From Serinicoccus hydrothermalis (GTDB taxonomy: Bacteria; Actinomycetota; Actinomycetes; Actinomycetales; Dermatophilaceae), in the NCBI RefSeq assembly GCF_001685415.1, contig NZ_CP014989.1:2480001-2544000 (forward strand): 64,000 bases of DNA, written 5' to 3'. The notes beneath the pieces are model-generated. The model was not told where the DNA came from, ran no database searches, and worked only from the letters and a program-made list of their open reading frames with translations. Below are positions 16,536 to 25,161 of this stretch, piece by piece; the stretch's first letter is position 1; each line of letters begins with the position of its first letter. The translations under genes and the position numbers were made by a program.

Positions 16536-17801
16536 GTGAACAGCGGTGCGCTGCTCGCGATCACGCTGCTCCCGCTGGCCTGGGCGCTCGTCGCCCGCCG
16601 GCTGCGCTCGAGCCCGCTCACAGGCCCGCTCGTCATGGCGGCGGCCGGGGTGGCGCTGGGGCCGCAGGGTCTGGACGTGCTCGCCCTCGACGTCGGGGCG
16701 GCGGAGGTGGCGGGGCCGCTGACCGTGGCCCTCGTCGTCGTCCTCTTCTCCGACGCCGCCCGGCTGGACCTCTCGACCCTGCGCCGGAGCGGGCGGCTGG
16801 CCGCCCGCCTCCTCGTCGTGGGCCTCCCGCTCGGGATCGTGGCCGGGGCCCTGGCGGCCCTCGGCGTCATGCCGTCGCTGACCCTGGCGGCCGCGGTCGT
16901 CCTCGCCGTGGCCGTCGTCCCCACGGACGCCGCCCTCGGGCTGGCCGTCGTCGAGGACGAGCGCGTCCCGCCCGCGGTCCGGCAGGGGCTCAACGTCGAG
17001 AGCGGGCTCAACGACGGGATCGCTGTCCCGCTCTTCGTCCTCGCGGTCGCCGGCGCGGCGGGCGAGCTGTCGACGGTGCCGGAGGCGGTCACGACCTTCC
17101 TCACCGTCATCGGGGTGGCCGTGGTGACCGGTGGGGTGGTCGGGGCGGTCGGCGTCCGCCTCCTCGAGCTCAGCGACCGTGCCGGGTGGTCCAGCGCGAG
17201 CTGGCGCTCGGTGGCGACGGTGCTGCTCGCGCCGGCCGCGTATGCCCTGGCGGACGTCCTCGGTGGCAGTGGCTTCGTCGCGGCCTTCGTCGCGGGGATG
17301 GCGCTCGCCGCGACCGCCCGGGGGCCGGTGGAGGAGCTGACCCGCGGCAGCGAGGCGGTCGGTCACCTCCTGACGCTGCTGGCCTTCCTCCTCTTCGGGG
17401 CGGCGGTCCTCAGCCCGGCGCTGGAGCGCATCACCTGGCCGATGCTCGCCTTCGCCGTCCTCGCGCTGACGTTGACCCGGCTCGTGCCCGTCGCGATCGC
17501 GCTGCTCGGTGCGCGCTACTCGCTGCCGACCGTGCTCTTCGTCGGGTGGTTCGGCCCGCGGGGGCTCGCCTCGGTCATCTTCGCGGCCGAGCTCGTTGAC
17601 CGGGCGGAGTTCGCGCAGGCCGAGGTCGTCGCGACGGCGATCATCACCACGGTGGCGCTGAGCGTCGTGGCCCACGGGGTCACCGCGGCGCCGTGGGCGC
17701 GGCGCTACGCCGCGGTCGCCCGCCGGCATCCCGGAGACGCCCCCGAGCACGAGGACGTCATGGTGGTGCGGTCAGGCCGGACGCTCCCGCACTCGCCCTG
17801 A
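16536..17801 (+). CDS. CPA1-family sodium/proton antiporter
   Basis: A 421-residue membrane protein with about 12 hydrophobic helices. It has the CPA1 ion-site signature NVESGLNDGIAVPLF (about residues 150-165) preceded by AVVPTDAALGLAVVED, and later GWFGPRGLASVIFA, the equivalent of the NhaP R-G-L motif. It lacks the cytosolic RCK-like tail of the antiporter at 1054, ending in a short hydrophilic tail. The GTG start at 16536 lies six bases after the MarR stop, so its expression probably follows the MarR gene, linking proton balance to the RND pump. Confidence 0.85.
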   Translation: MNSGALLAITLLPLAWALVARRLRSSPLTGPLVMAAAGVALGPQGLDVLALDVGAAEVAGPLTVALVVVLFSDAARLDLSTLRRSGRLAARLLVVGLPLGIVAGALAALGVMPSLTLAAAVVLAVAVVPTDAALGLAVVEDERVPPAVRQGLNVESGLNDGIAVPLFVLAVAGAAGELSTVPEAVTTFLTVIGVAVVTGGVVGAVGVRLLELSDRAGWSSASWRSVATVLLAPAAYALADVLGGSGFVAAFVAGMALAATARGPVEELTRGSEAVGHLLTLLAFLLFGAAVLSPALERITWPMLAFAVLALTLTRLVPVAIALLGARYSLPTVLFVGWFGPRGLASVIFAAELVDRAEFAQAEVVATAIITTVALSVVAHGVTAAPWARRYAAVARRHPGDAPEHEDVMVVRSGRTLPHSP

Positions 17802-17829
17802 CGCGGGCGGGCGACGGGAGCGGTGCGGC

Positions 17830-18066
17830 TCAGACGCCCCGGGGCCGCTCCGGCGGCACGGGGAAGCTGGAGCGCACGTGCCCCTCGGCCTCGTCCTGGG
17901 CCGTGCCGATCGAGCCGGGTCCGCTGGTGATCTTGATGATGTGCACCGCGGCCACGACGAGCAGGAGTGCCAGCAGGCCCGCGGCGACGAGGGACTGGGT
18001 GAACGCCCACCACAGCACCAGCACGATGCCGATCGTGGCGTAGGGGATCAGGGGGAAGGACTTCAT
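17830..18066 (-). CDS. Small two-helix membrane protein
   Basis: A 78-residue protein with two hydrophobic segments (IPYATIGIVLVLWWAFTQ and LVAAGLLALLLVVAAVHII) and a hydrophilic, Pro/Arg-rich C-terminus (about residues 48-78). A strong ribosome site (GAGGAGGTG) precedes the ATG at 18066. No family is recognised. It lies convergent with the antiporter and downstream of the M3 peptidase on the same strand. Confidence 0.6.
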   Translation of the reverse strand: MKSFPLIPYATIGIVLVLWWAFTQSLVAAGLLALLLVVAAVHIIKITSGPGSIGTAQDEAEGHVRSSFPVPPERPRGV

Positions 18067-18146
18067 CGGCCACCTCCTCGGTGAGCCGTCAAGCATACCG
18101 GCGGGCGGCACCCGGCGCAGGTCGGCGCGGGAGCGGCTCCCGTCGA

Positions 18147-20213
18147 CTACGCGTCGTCGCCGAGCCCGAGACGGGCCAGCAGGGGGTTCACGTCGGGGTC
18201 GGCGCCGCGGAACTCACGGTAGGTGGTGAGCGCCTCGCGCGACCCGCCCGGGCCGAGCAGCTCGCGGCGGAAGACCTCGCCGGCGGCCCGGGTCATCCCC
18301 CCGGGGTTGTCCTCGTCACCCTGCTCGCGGAACCACGCGACGGTGTCGGCGTCCATGACCTCCGACCACAGGTAGGAGTAGTAGCCGGCGGAGTAGGCGC
18401 CGCCGAAGATGTGGTGGAAGTAGGCGCTGCGGTAGCGCGGCGGGACGAGCGGGAAGGCGACACCCGCCCGCTCCAGGGCCGCGGCCTCGAAGTCCTCGAC
18501 GCCGGAGCCGTCCTCGGGCAGCTCGGCCAGCGGCGTCTGGTGCCAGGCCTGGTCCAGGATCATCGCCTTGAGCAGCTCCAGCGTGTGGTAACCGGTCTCG
18601 GTCCGGCTGGCGACGAGCTGCTCCACCCACTCGGCCGGGACCGGCTCACCGGTCTCGTGGTGACGGGCATACCGCTGCAGCAGCGCCGGCTCCCAGGCCC
18701 AGATCTCGTTGACCTGGCTGGGGAACTCGACGAAGTCGCGCGGCACGGACGTGCCCGAGCGCGAGGGGTAGCGCACGTCGGAGAGCAGGCCGTGCAGGTC
18801 GTGCCCGAACTCGTGGAAGAGGGTGATGACGTTGGTCCACGTCATGAGGCTGGGCGAGCCGGCGGAGGGCGGCGGCACGTTGCAGGTGTTGGTGACGACC
18901 GGCAGGTCGCCGAGCAGGTGGGACTGGTCGACGATGCTCGTCATCCACGCCCCGCCCTTCTTCGTCGGCCGCGTGTAGGGGTCGATGATGACCACGCCGA
19001 GCGCGGAGCCGTCCTCCTCGCGCACCTCGAAGACGCGGGCGTCCTCGGTGTAGCCGACGAGGTCCTCGCGCTCGTGGAAGGTGATGCCGTAGAGCGCGGT
19101 GGCGGCGGCGAAGACGCCGTCGGTGAGGACCTGCTCGAACTCGAGGTATGGCGTGAGCTGGGCCGTGTCGAAGGCCTCGCCGGAGTCGCGGGCGGCGAGG
19201 TACTGCCAGTCCCAGCCCTCCAGCGTCGCGTCGGGCTCAAGGCCCCGCAGCTGCTCCGCCAGGGCGTCGGCCTCCCGCTGCGCCAGCTCGACGACGCCGG
19301 GGGAGAGGCGCGCGAGCAGGTCGTTGACCGCCGCCGTGGTGCGGGCGCAGCCGACCTGGTGGACGTAGGACGCGTGGTGCTCGTAGCCGAGGAGGGCGGC
19401 CCGCTCGGCGCGGAGCCGGGCGATGCGCACGAGGATGTCGCGGGTGTCGTGCTCACCCTCGTGCAGGCCCCGCTCGACGGAGGTGCGGAAGACCCGCTCG
19501 CGCAGGCCGCGGTCGTCCAGGGAGTCGAGGATGGGCTGGCCGGTGGTGTTGGTCAGGGTGATGAGCCAGCCGTCGAGGCCCTTGGCCTGGGCCGCCTCGC
19601 GCAGCCCCGACCGGGCGTCCTGGTCCAGCCCGGCGAGCTCGGCCTCATCGGTGACGTGCACCGCGGCGGCAGCGCGGCCGGTGACGAGCAGCCGGTCGAA
19701 CTCCGTGGACAGCGTCGCCAGCTCGGCGTTGAGCTCGCGCAGCCGGGCCTGGCCCGGCGCGTCGAGGGTGATCCCGCCACGCTCGTAGTCACGCAGCCGC
19801 TCGTCGAGGACGAACCCGTCCTGCTCGTCGAGGTCGACCTCCCCGGCGTCGGCGCGCTCGCGCAGGGTCCGGAGCCGGGCATACAGGTCCGGGTCGAGCA
19901 TGATCGTGTCACCGTGGTCGGACAGGCGCGGGGCGAACTCGGCCATGATCGCGTCGCGCTCGTCGTTGGTGTCGGCGGACTTGGCGACCCAGAACGCGGA
20001 CAGCGTGCGGTCCAGAGTGGCGCCGCTGGTCTCCCAGGCGTGCAGGACGTTCTCCACCGTCGCGGGGTCGGTGTCCTCGGCCAGCGCCCGCAGTGCGGCC
20101 AGCTGCTCGGTCATACCGGTCTCGATCGCCTCCCGCACGTGCGCGTCGGTGAGGGTGGCGTAGTCCGGCAGGGAGTAGGGCAGCGTGGACGGGGCGAGGA
20201 GCGGGTTGGTCAT
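18147..20213 (-). CDS. M3-family peptidyl-dipeptidase/oligopeptidase
   Basis: A 688-residue cytoplasmic zinc metallopeptidase of the thimet-oligopeptidase/Dcp family, which trims short peptides. The zinc motif is LFHEFGHDLHGLL at about residue 466, followed about 25 residues later by FVEFPSQVNEIWAWEP, holding the third zinc ligand Glu. The C-terminal part has the family's YFHHIFGGAYSAGYYSYLWSE substrate-binding stretch. Length is normal (about 680). I chose the ATG at 20213 (MTNPLLAPSTLPYSLPDY), matching the usual N-terminus; the open frame extends 25 residues further upstream without family features. Confidence 0.93.
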   Translation of the reverse strand: MTNPLLAPSTLPYSLPDYATLTDAHVREAIETGMTEQLAALRALAEDTDPATVENVLHAWETSGATLDRTLSAFWVAKSADTNDERDAIMAEFAPRLSDHGDTIMLDPDLYARLRTLRERADAGEVDLDEQDGFVLDERLRDYERGGITLDAPGQARLRELNAELATLSTEFDRLLVTGRAAAAVHVTDEAELAGLDQDARSGLREAAQAKGLDGWLITLTNTTGQPILDSLDDRGLRERVFRTSVERGLHEGEHDTRDILVRIARLRAERAALLGYEHHASYVHQVGCARTTAAVNDLLARLSPGVVELAQREADALAEQLRGLEPDATLEGWDWQYLAARDSGEAFDTAQLTPYLEFEQVLTDGVFAAATALYGITFHEREDLVGYTEDARVFEVREEDGSALGVVIIDPYTRPTKKGGAWMTSIVDQSHLLGDLPVVTNTCNVPPPSAGSPSLMTWTNVITLFHEFGHDLHGLLSDVRYPSRSGTSVPRDFVEFPSQVNEIWAWEPALLQRYARHHETGEPVPAEWVEQLVASRTETGYHTLELLKAMILDQAWHQTPLAELPEDGSGVEDFEAAALERAGVAFPLVPPRYRSAYFHHIFGGAYSAGYYSYLWSEVMDADTVAWFREQGDEDNPGGMTRAAGEVFRRELLGPGGSREALTTYREFRGADPDVNPLLARLGLGDDA

Positions 20214-20290
20214 ACCTCTCATCTCAGCACAGCGGGCGCCGCCGTGGCACGGCGGTCGCCGCAGAGATCCGCTCGCACTCCTACGCACAC

Positions 20291-20330
20291 GTTGTTCCTC
20301 TGCGGTGATGCATCACGACAGAGGAACAAC
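20291..20330. repeat. 40-bp near-perfect palindrome
   Basis: Arms GTTGTTCCTCTG (20291-20302) and CAGAGGAACAAC (20319-20330) enclose the perfect palindrome GTGATGCATCAC (20305-20316). All share one centre, and only two base pairs per arm fail to match. It is less GC-rich than its surroundings. It lies downstream of the VapC-like toxin gene and upstream of the M3 peptidase promoter, so it could be a terminator (no T-tract), an operator or a mobile-element relic. The remaining gap bases (20214-20290 and 20331-20456) show nothing else. Confidence 0.7.
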
Positions 20331-20456
20331 TTCTGGGTATGAGTCGGGCTGGGTCGTTCTCGGACCCGGTTCTCGGAGGTGTCCGCCGCGCTGACCAGCG
20401 GCCGGCGGCGAGGCGTCCGAGGTGCTTCGTGCGCGTGGAAGTCCTCCAGTGAGGGT

Positions 20457-20870
20457 TCAGGGTAGGCAGGTGACGCCCTGTGCCCTCGCAGCCTCCCGAA
20501 GCTTGATCTCGAGCGTGGCGAGAGGGAGTCCGCTGGTCATCGCGGTGAGCAGGTAGCAGGCGTCGTAGGCGCTCAGCCCCGACGTGCGGGCCTGGGCGAG
20601 AAGCTCGGACATGCCGTGGTCGTGCTCGCTGACCTCGATCGGGAGCTGGCCGAGCAGCGCCATCAGATGCCTGGCATGCGCGGCGCTGATCCGCCCCCGT
20701 CGCTCGGCCCCGGCCAGGACGTTCGCGATCTCCAGGTCCCACAGCGGGGGGACGACCGCCCCATCGGCGCGCACCACCTCGAGCACGACATCGCTGCTCG
20801 GCGTCCACTCGTCCTCGAAACACCACGACAGGGCTGCGGAGGCGTCGAGGACGACGCCGGCACCACTCAC
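20457..20870 (-). CDS. vapC: PIN-domain ribonuclease toxin (VapC-like)
   Basis: A 137-residue PIN nuclease, expected to cut RNA when freed from its antitoxin. Acidic residues: D9 (VVLDASAALSW), the Glu of LWDLEIANVL (about 47) and the Asp of LSAYDACYLL (about 101). The fourth position, usually Asp in LATLD, is Glu here (LATLEIKL), a conservative change that may still bind metal. It overlaps the antitoxin gene by four bases (ATGA), the usual coupling in such pairs. Confidence 0.85.
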   Translation of the reverse strand: MSGAGVVLDASAALSWCFEDEWTPSSDVVLEVVRADGAVVPPLWDLEIANVLAGAERRGRISAAHARHLMALLGQLPIEVSEHDHGMSELLAQARTSGLSAYDACYLLTAMTSGLPLATLEIKLREAARAQGVTCLP

Positions 20871-21103
20871 CGGCGGCCCTCGTCGATGGCCTCGCGGAGG
20901 GGGATGCCGAGCGTCCGGCCGGCGCGAGCCGTGGCAAAGGCCGCCATGAGATCCGTGGTGGAGGAGGCGGAGCCACGGACCCCCACGAGTCGCGCGACGG
21001 GGCGGCCGTGCCGGGTGATGGTCACCGAGCCGCCGTGCTCGACCTCGTCGAGCAGCCGGGGGAGGTGGGTCTTGGCGTCGTAGGCGCCCACGGTGCTGCT
21101 CAT
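20867..21103 (-). CDS. Phd/YefM-family antitoxin
   Basis: A 78-residue antitoxin. The N-terminal half (VGAYDAKTHLPRLLDEVEHG, then VTITRHGRPVARLV) is the DNA-binding Phd/YefM fold. The C-terminal half (ATARAGRTLGIPLREAIDEG) would wrap the PIN toxin. The two genes form one unit, and the antitoxin or the complex is expected to repress its own promoter; a palindrome overlaps the -10 box just upstream. The ATG at 21103 has no ribosome site, and TAGTCT ends six bases before it, so the mRNA is probably leaderless. Confidence 0.88.
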   Translation of the reverse strand: MSSTVGAYDAKTHLPRLLDEVEHGGSVTITRHGRPVARLVGVRGSASSTTDLMAAFATARAGRTLGIPLREAIDEGRR

Positions 21104-21109
21104 GAGATC

Positions 21110-21119
21110 AGACTAGTCT
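21110..21119 (-). promoter_or_regulatory. AGACTAGTCT palindrome overlapping the antitoxin -10 box
   Basis: A perfect 10-bp palindrome. On the minus strand it contains TAGTCT (21115-21110), a -10 box six bases from the antitoxin ATG. It is a natural autorepression site for the toxin-antitoxin operon. Confidence 0.5.
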
Positions 21120-21208
21120 ACGACCAGTCCTAGGCCAAGGGTGCGAGTTCGCCCTGTCCCACCTGGCTCACCCGAACAGTCACCGAGGTGCGGCATACAG
21201 TGGCGGCC

Positions 21209-22720
21209 ATGAGCGACGAGGCCACGACGGACAGCGCAGGGACCGAGGACCGGACGGGTGGGAGCCAGACCCGCACTGAGCCGCGCGACCAGCTCGTCGA
21301 GACGACGCACAGCATCGAGACCGCGGACGGCGAGCTGACGTATACCGCGCGGACCGGCCGCATCGTCATCCGCGAGGAGGAGGTCAAGGACGACGTCTTC
21401 CAGGGCTGGACGCCGCGCGGGGAGCTGGCGGTCACGGCATACACCGTCACCGACGAGGACGGCGAGCCCGACCGGAGCCGCCCGATCACCTTCGTCTTCA
21501 ACGGCGGGCCGGGGTCGAGCTCGGTCTGGCTGCACCTGGGAGTGCTCGGGCCGCGGATCGCGGTCGCGGGCGAGCCGAACGACCCGACGCCGCCGCCGTA
21601 TGCCCTCGCGGACAACCCGGAGACGCTGCTGCGCGCCTCCGACCTGGTCTTCATCGACCCGATGTCCACCGGGTGGTCGCGGGCGGTCGAGGGCGGCAAG
21701 GCCAAGGAGTTCCACGGGTGGAAGAAGGACGTCGAGCAGGTCACCGAGCTCATCCGGCTGTGGTGCACCCGCGAGGACCGGTGGATGAGCCCGAAGTTCC
21801 TGGCCGGGGAGTCCTACGGCACCACCCGCGCCGTCTCGGTGGCCGAGCGCCTCTTCTCGAGCTTCGGGATGCAGCTCAACGGGCTGGTGCTCATCTCCAG
21901 CGTGCTGGACTTCGGCACCCAGGACTTCCGATTCCTGCGCTTCGACGAGGCCTGCCTGTCCTACGTCCCGACCTACGCGGCGATCGCGCACTACCACGGC
22001 CGGCACGAGGGGCGGGACCTCGCCGAGGTGCTCGGTGAGGCCGAGGAGTTCGCGGCGGGGGCATACCGCTGGGCGCTGGCGCGGGGCAACCGGCTCACCG
22101 ACGACGAGCGCGCCGACGTCGCCGCGCAGCTGGCCCGGCTGACCGGGCTGTCGCAGGACTACGTCGAGCGCTGCGACCTGCGGCCCGAGCACTGGCGCTT
22201 CTGCACCGAGCTGCTGCGCGACCGCGGCGAGACGGTCGGCCGGATCGACGGCCGGATCAAGGGCGTCCTGCACTCCGGGATCGCCGAGGGCATGGACGCC
22301 GACCCCAGCATCGACGCGATCATGGGCCCCTACGCCGCCGCGATCCACCACTACCTGCGGGCCGAGCTGAGGTCGGAGCTGGACCTGCCCTACGCCGTCT
22401 TCTCCGACGCCATCGAGCACTGGTCCTACAAGGAGTTCGAGGCCAGGCCGATCAACGTCGTCGACAAGCTGGAGCGGGTCATGCGCGCCAACCCGCACCT
22501 GCGGGTCCGCTTCGAGTACGGCTACTACGACCTCGCGACGCCGTATGCCGCCGCCGAGGACACGGTCGCGCACCTGCGCCTGCCGGACGCGGCGCTGGAC
22601 CGGATCGAGCACGCGTGGTTCGAGACCGGGCACATGCCCTACGTCGGCGAGAGCTCGCGGGTCGAGGAGGCCGAGGGCATCACCGACTTCGTCCGGCGCG
22701 CGGCGACCGCCGGCAGCTAG
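21209..22720 (+). CDS. S10-family serine carboxypeptidase
   Basis: A 503-residue alpha/beta-hydrolase peptidase. The oxyanion/substrate loop is FVFNGGPGSSSVWLH (about 94-108). The nucleophile Ser is in FLAGESYGTTRA (about 202), the Asp in YGYYDLATPY (about 440) and the His in WFETGHMPYVG (about 475). This is the complete S10 triad. No signal peptide is present, so the enzyme is probably cytoplasmic. The start ATG at 21209 is preceded seven bases earlier by the -10-like TACAGT and by no ribosome site. Confidence 0.92.
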   Translation: MSDEATTDSAGTEDRTGGSQTRTEPRDQLVETTHSIETADGELTYTARTGRIVIREEEVKDDVFQGWTPRGELAVTAYTVTDEDGEPDRSRPITFVFNGGPGSSSVWLHLGVLGPRIAVAGEPNDPTPPPYALADNPETLLRASDLVFIDPMSTGWSRAVEGGKAKEFHGWKKDVEQVTELIRLWCTREDRWMSPKFLAGESYGTTRAVSVAERLFSSFGMQLNGLVLISSVLDFGTQDFRFLRFDEACLSYVPTYAAIAHYHGRHEGRDLAEVLGEAEEFAAGAYRWALARGNRLTDDERADVAAQLARLTGLSQDYVERCDLRPEHWRFCTELLRDRGETVGRIDGRIKGVLHSGIAEGMDADPSIDAIMGPYAAAIHHYLRAELRSELDLPYAVFSDAIEHWSYKEFEARPINVVDKLERVMRANPHLRVRFEYGYYDLATPYAAAEDTVAHLRLPDAALDRIEHAWFETGHMPYVGESSRVEEAEGITDFVRRAATAGS

Positions 22721-22729
22721 GTTGGGGCC

Positions 22730-23353
22730 ATGAAGGGTCGTCTGCTCGGTGTCGTGGCGATGATCCCCGTGGTGCTGCTGGCCCTGGTCGGCGGCCTTGC
22801 CCTGCTCACCGACTGGCGCCCCTCGCTCAACCCCTTCGTCGAGGAGGAGATCGACCGGACCGGGCCCTCGGTGCTGCAGTCGCTCACCGAGATCAGCGAC
22901 TTCCACGCGGCCAGCGCCTACTACGAGACCGTCGTCGACCTGGAGCGGGACACCCGCTTCGTGCCCGGCTGGATCAGCGGAGAGCGGGTGCTCTACGTCG
23001 GCAAGGGCACGGTCGACGCGGTGGTCGACTTCAGCACGCTCGACGAGCGCCGGGTGCAGGTCGACGAGGAGAGCGGCGCGGTCCGGGTGCGGCTCCCGGA
23101 GCCGAGCGTCGGCGACCCCGTGCTGGACCTCGAGGAGAGCTACGTCGTCAGCGTCGACCGGGGGATCACCAACCGCTTCCGGGGCTCGGACCTGGAGCAG
23201 GAGGCGCAGCGGGTCGCGGTGGCGCAGATGAGCGAGGCCGCCGAGGGGACGGGGCCGCTGGTCGAGCTCGCCGAGAGCAACACGATCGCCATGCTCGAGG
23301 GGCTGCTGGAGGCCCTGGGGCACGAGGACGTGTCGGTCACCTTCGCCGGCTGA
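22730..23353 (+). CDS. DUF4230-type membrane-anchored protein
   Basis: A 207-residue protein. One N-terminal hydrophobic helix (residues about 5-26) anchors an extracellular part with the DUF4230 pattern: VLQSLTEISDFHAASAYYETVVDLE, then ERVLYVGKGTVDAVVDFSTL and a long C-terminal helix. The function of this family is unknown. TAGGTT at 22718-22723 lies six bases before the ATG, giving a leaderless start, although the gene follows the S10 peptidase by only nine bases. Confidence 0.8.
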   Translation: MKGRLLGVVAMIPVVLLALVGGLALLTDWRPSLNPFVEEEIDRTGPSVLQSLTEISDFHAASAYYETVVDLERDTRFVPGWISGERVLYVGKGTVDAVVDFSTLDERRVQVDEESGAVRVRLPEPSVGDPVLDLEESYVVSVDRGITNRFRGSDLEQEAQRVAVAQMSEAAEGTGPLVELAESNTIAMLEGLLEALGHEDVSVTFAG

Positions 23354-23362
23354 CAAGCCGAT

Positions 23363-23404
23363 GGTCCCGTGGAAGTCGGCAAGGGTGCCGACTCCCACGG
23401 GACC
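23363..23404. terminator. Bidirectional hairpin terminator between convergent genes
   Basis: 19-bp arms at 23363-23381 and 23386-23404 (GGTCCCGTGGAAGTCGGCA and its inverse with one mismatch) with a 4-base loop AGGG, between the stops of the DUF4230 gene and the EamA gene. No T-run is present. Confidence 0.75.
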
Positions 23405-23416
23405 GTGATCGAGGCG

Positions 23417-24439
23417 TCAGGCCTCGGGCAGCGGCTCCACCTCGTAGGTCGCGGCCGGCGGCTCGTCGTCGCGCTCGTCGGCCTTGACCGCGGCCACGCC
23501 GGCGACGATGAGGGCGCCGCCGAGCAGCTGCACGGGCGCCGGCATCTCCCCGAGCAGCAGCCAGGCGAAGAGCACGGCGAACATCACCTCGGCCAGCCCC
23601 ACGAAGGAGGCGACCTTGGCGCCGAGCATGCGTGCGGCGATGATCCCCGTGAGGTATGCCCCGGCCGCGGCGACCAGGCCGAGCCAGGCCACCGGCAGCC
23701 ACCACGGCGCGGTGGCGCCGGCGAGGGTCACGCTCTGCGTGCTGACGCTCATGGGCAGGACGCCGATGAGGCCGGCCAGCCCGAGGACGGCCGCGCCGAT
23801 CGCCATACCGAGCGCGGCGAAGGCGGTCGGCGGCAGGCCGCTGGAGTCGTCGGAGCCGACGATGAAGAAGCCGGCGAGGCCGACAGCGGCGACCAGGCCC
23901 CACACGACCCCGACGGTGCTCAGCTGCACGTCGCCGAGGACGTCGAGCACGAGCAGCAGGCCGATGACCGCGAGGCTGACGCCGCCGACGGTGAGGGCGC
24001 GGGGCCGCTGGCCGTGGCGGGCCCAGAGCCAGCCGACGACGAGGATCGGGCCGAGGTACTCCAGCATGAGGGCCACGCCGACGGAGAGCCGCTCGACGGC
24101 CAGGAAGTAGAACAGCTGGGCGGTGGCGACGGCCAGCAGGCCGAAGAGCCCGGTGTGGATCCAGGTGACCGGGCGTCGCAGCAGGTGCCACCGGCCGCGC
24201 ATCGCGATCGCGGCAGGCCCGGCGAGGATGAGCGCGCCGAGCCCGACGCGGACGGCGACGGCGGCGCCCGAGGACCAGCCGGTGAGCAGCAGGCTCTTGC
24301 CGACGGTGCCGGAGGTGCCGAACATCGCGGCCGAGACGATGGCGACGGCCAGCCCCGCGAGCACGGTGCGCAGGCCGGGTCGCGCGACGGCACGGGGTCG
24401 GGTGGTGCGCGGGTCGAGGGTCGTACGGGTGGTGGTCAT
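23417..24439 (-). CDS. EamA/DMT-family exporter (RhaT/YdcZ-like superfamily)
   Basis: A 340-residue protein with ten hydrophobic helices in two EamA repeats. The first repeat begins GTSGTVGKSLLLTGWSSGAA, with VRVGLGALIL, and the second ends with VGLAEVMFAVLFAWLLLGEMP, the characteristic EamA closing motif. It is probably an exporter of amino acids or related metabolites. The C-terminal 20 residues are soluble and acidic. The ATG at 24439 is used; an upstream GTG at 24490 would add 17 residues overlapping the operator region. It is divergent from a CGNR regulator that probably controls it. Confidence 0.85.
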   Translation of the reverse strand: MTTTRTTLDPRTTRPRAVARPGLRTVLAGLAVAIVSAAMFGTSGTVGKSLLLTGWSSGAAVAVRVGLGALILAGPAAIAMRGRWHLLRRPVTWIHTGLFGLLAVATAQLFYFLAVERLSVGVALMLEYLGPILVVGWLWARHGQRPRALTVGGVSLAVIGLLLVLDVLGDVQLSTVGVVWGLVAAVGLAGFFIVGSDDSSGLPPTAFAALGMAIGAAVLGLAGLIGVLPMSVSTQSVTLAGATAPWWLPVAWLGLVAAAGAYLTGIIAARMLGAKVASFVGLAEVMFAVLFAWLLLGEMPAPVQLLGGALIVAGVAAVKADERDDEPPAATYEVEPLPEA

Positions 24440-24466
24440 GGGGCTGGCCCCCTCTCTCGGATTGAT

Positions 24467-24514
24467 GTCATGGGTGTGAATCAGTGACACTCATGACGAT
24501 AGTGACCGCGGTCA
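24467..24514. promoter_or_regulatory. Inverted repeats between EamA exporter and CGNR regulator
   Basis: GTCATGGGTGT (24467-24477) and ACACTCATGAC (24487-24497) form an inverted repeat with one mismatch and a 9-base spacer. A separate perfect palindrome TGACCGCGGTCA lies at 24503-24514, next to the AGGAG ribosome site of the regulator. Both sit in the short divergent control region and are candidate operators. Confidence 0.5.
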
Positions 24515-24526
24515 TCAGGAGTCAAG

Positions 24527-25126
24527 TTGCTTTTCACCCATGACACAGAGGTGGCGCTCCAGGGTGCCGCCGGGCTGGTCAACACCCGGACGGGAGCCGG
24601 CAGCGGCAGCGACCACCTGCCCTCCGAGCAGGCCGTGCGCGCCCGGGCGGACGGGCTCGACACCCTCACCGGCGCCGCCGAGCTGCAGGACTTCGCCTCG
24701 ACGTGGGGCTGGTCGGGGCGGCCGCCCACGGACCGGGCCGGGGTCGAGCGGGTCCGCGCCCTCCGTCCGCGGCTGGCCCAGCTCTGGGACCTCGACGAGC
24801 CGGGGGTGGTCGACCTCGTCAACACGATGCTCGCCCAGGAGCGGGCGGTCCCGCAGCTGGTCGACCACGACGGGTGGGGCTGGCACCTGCACGGCGTCCC
24901 CGACGACGCCCCCTTCGCCACCCGCATGGCGGTCGAGGCGGCGATGGCCATGATCGACGTCGTGCGCGCCGACGAGCTGCAGCGGCTGCGCCGGTGCGGC
25001 GCCGACGACTGCGACGGGGTCCTGGTCGACCTCTCCCGCAACCGGTCCAAGCGCTTCTGCAGCACCACCTGCGGCAACCGGGTCGCCGCCGCGGCCTATC
25101 GTGAGCGACAGAGCGGCGAGGACTGA
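24527..25126 (+). CDS. CGNR zinc-finger (ABATE-type) transcriptional regulator
   Basis: A 199-residue protein. The N-terminal two thirds form the ABATE-like stress-sensor domain (VALQGAAGLVNTR start, ELQDFASTWGWSGRP middle). The C-terminal CGNR zinc finger has two Cys pairs: RRCGADDCDGVLVD and RFCSTTCGNRVAAAAYRER. Such proteins bind DNA and usually regulate an adjacent transporter. The start is the TTG at 24527, with AGGAG at 24517-24521. It is divergent from the EamA gene with operator-like repeats between, so auto-control and exporter control are likely. Confidence 0.85.
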   Translation: MLFTHDTEVALQGAAGLVNTRTGAGSGSDHLPSEQAVRARADGLDTLTGAAELQDFASTWGWSGRPPTDRAGVERVRALRPRLAQLWDLDEPGVVDLVNTMLAQERAVPQLVDHDGWGWHLHGVPDDAPFATRMAVEAAMAMIDVVRADELQRLRRCGADDCDGVLVDLSRNRSKRFCSTTCGNRVAAAAYRERQSGED

Positions 25127-25161
25127 CGCCGACCGCGCAGACGGCATACCGGAGGACGACC

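Noticed and set aside
18081-20342. A 753-codon plus-strand frame opposite the peptidase
   Set aside because: Shadow of the M3 peptidase, which has an intact zinc site on the other strand.
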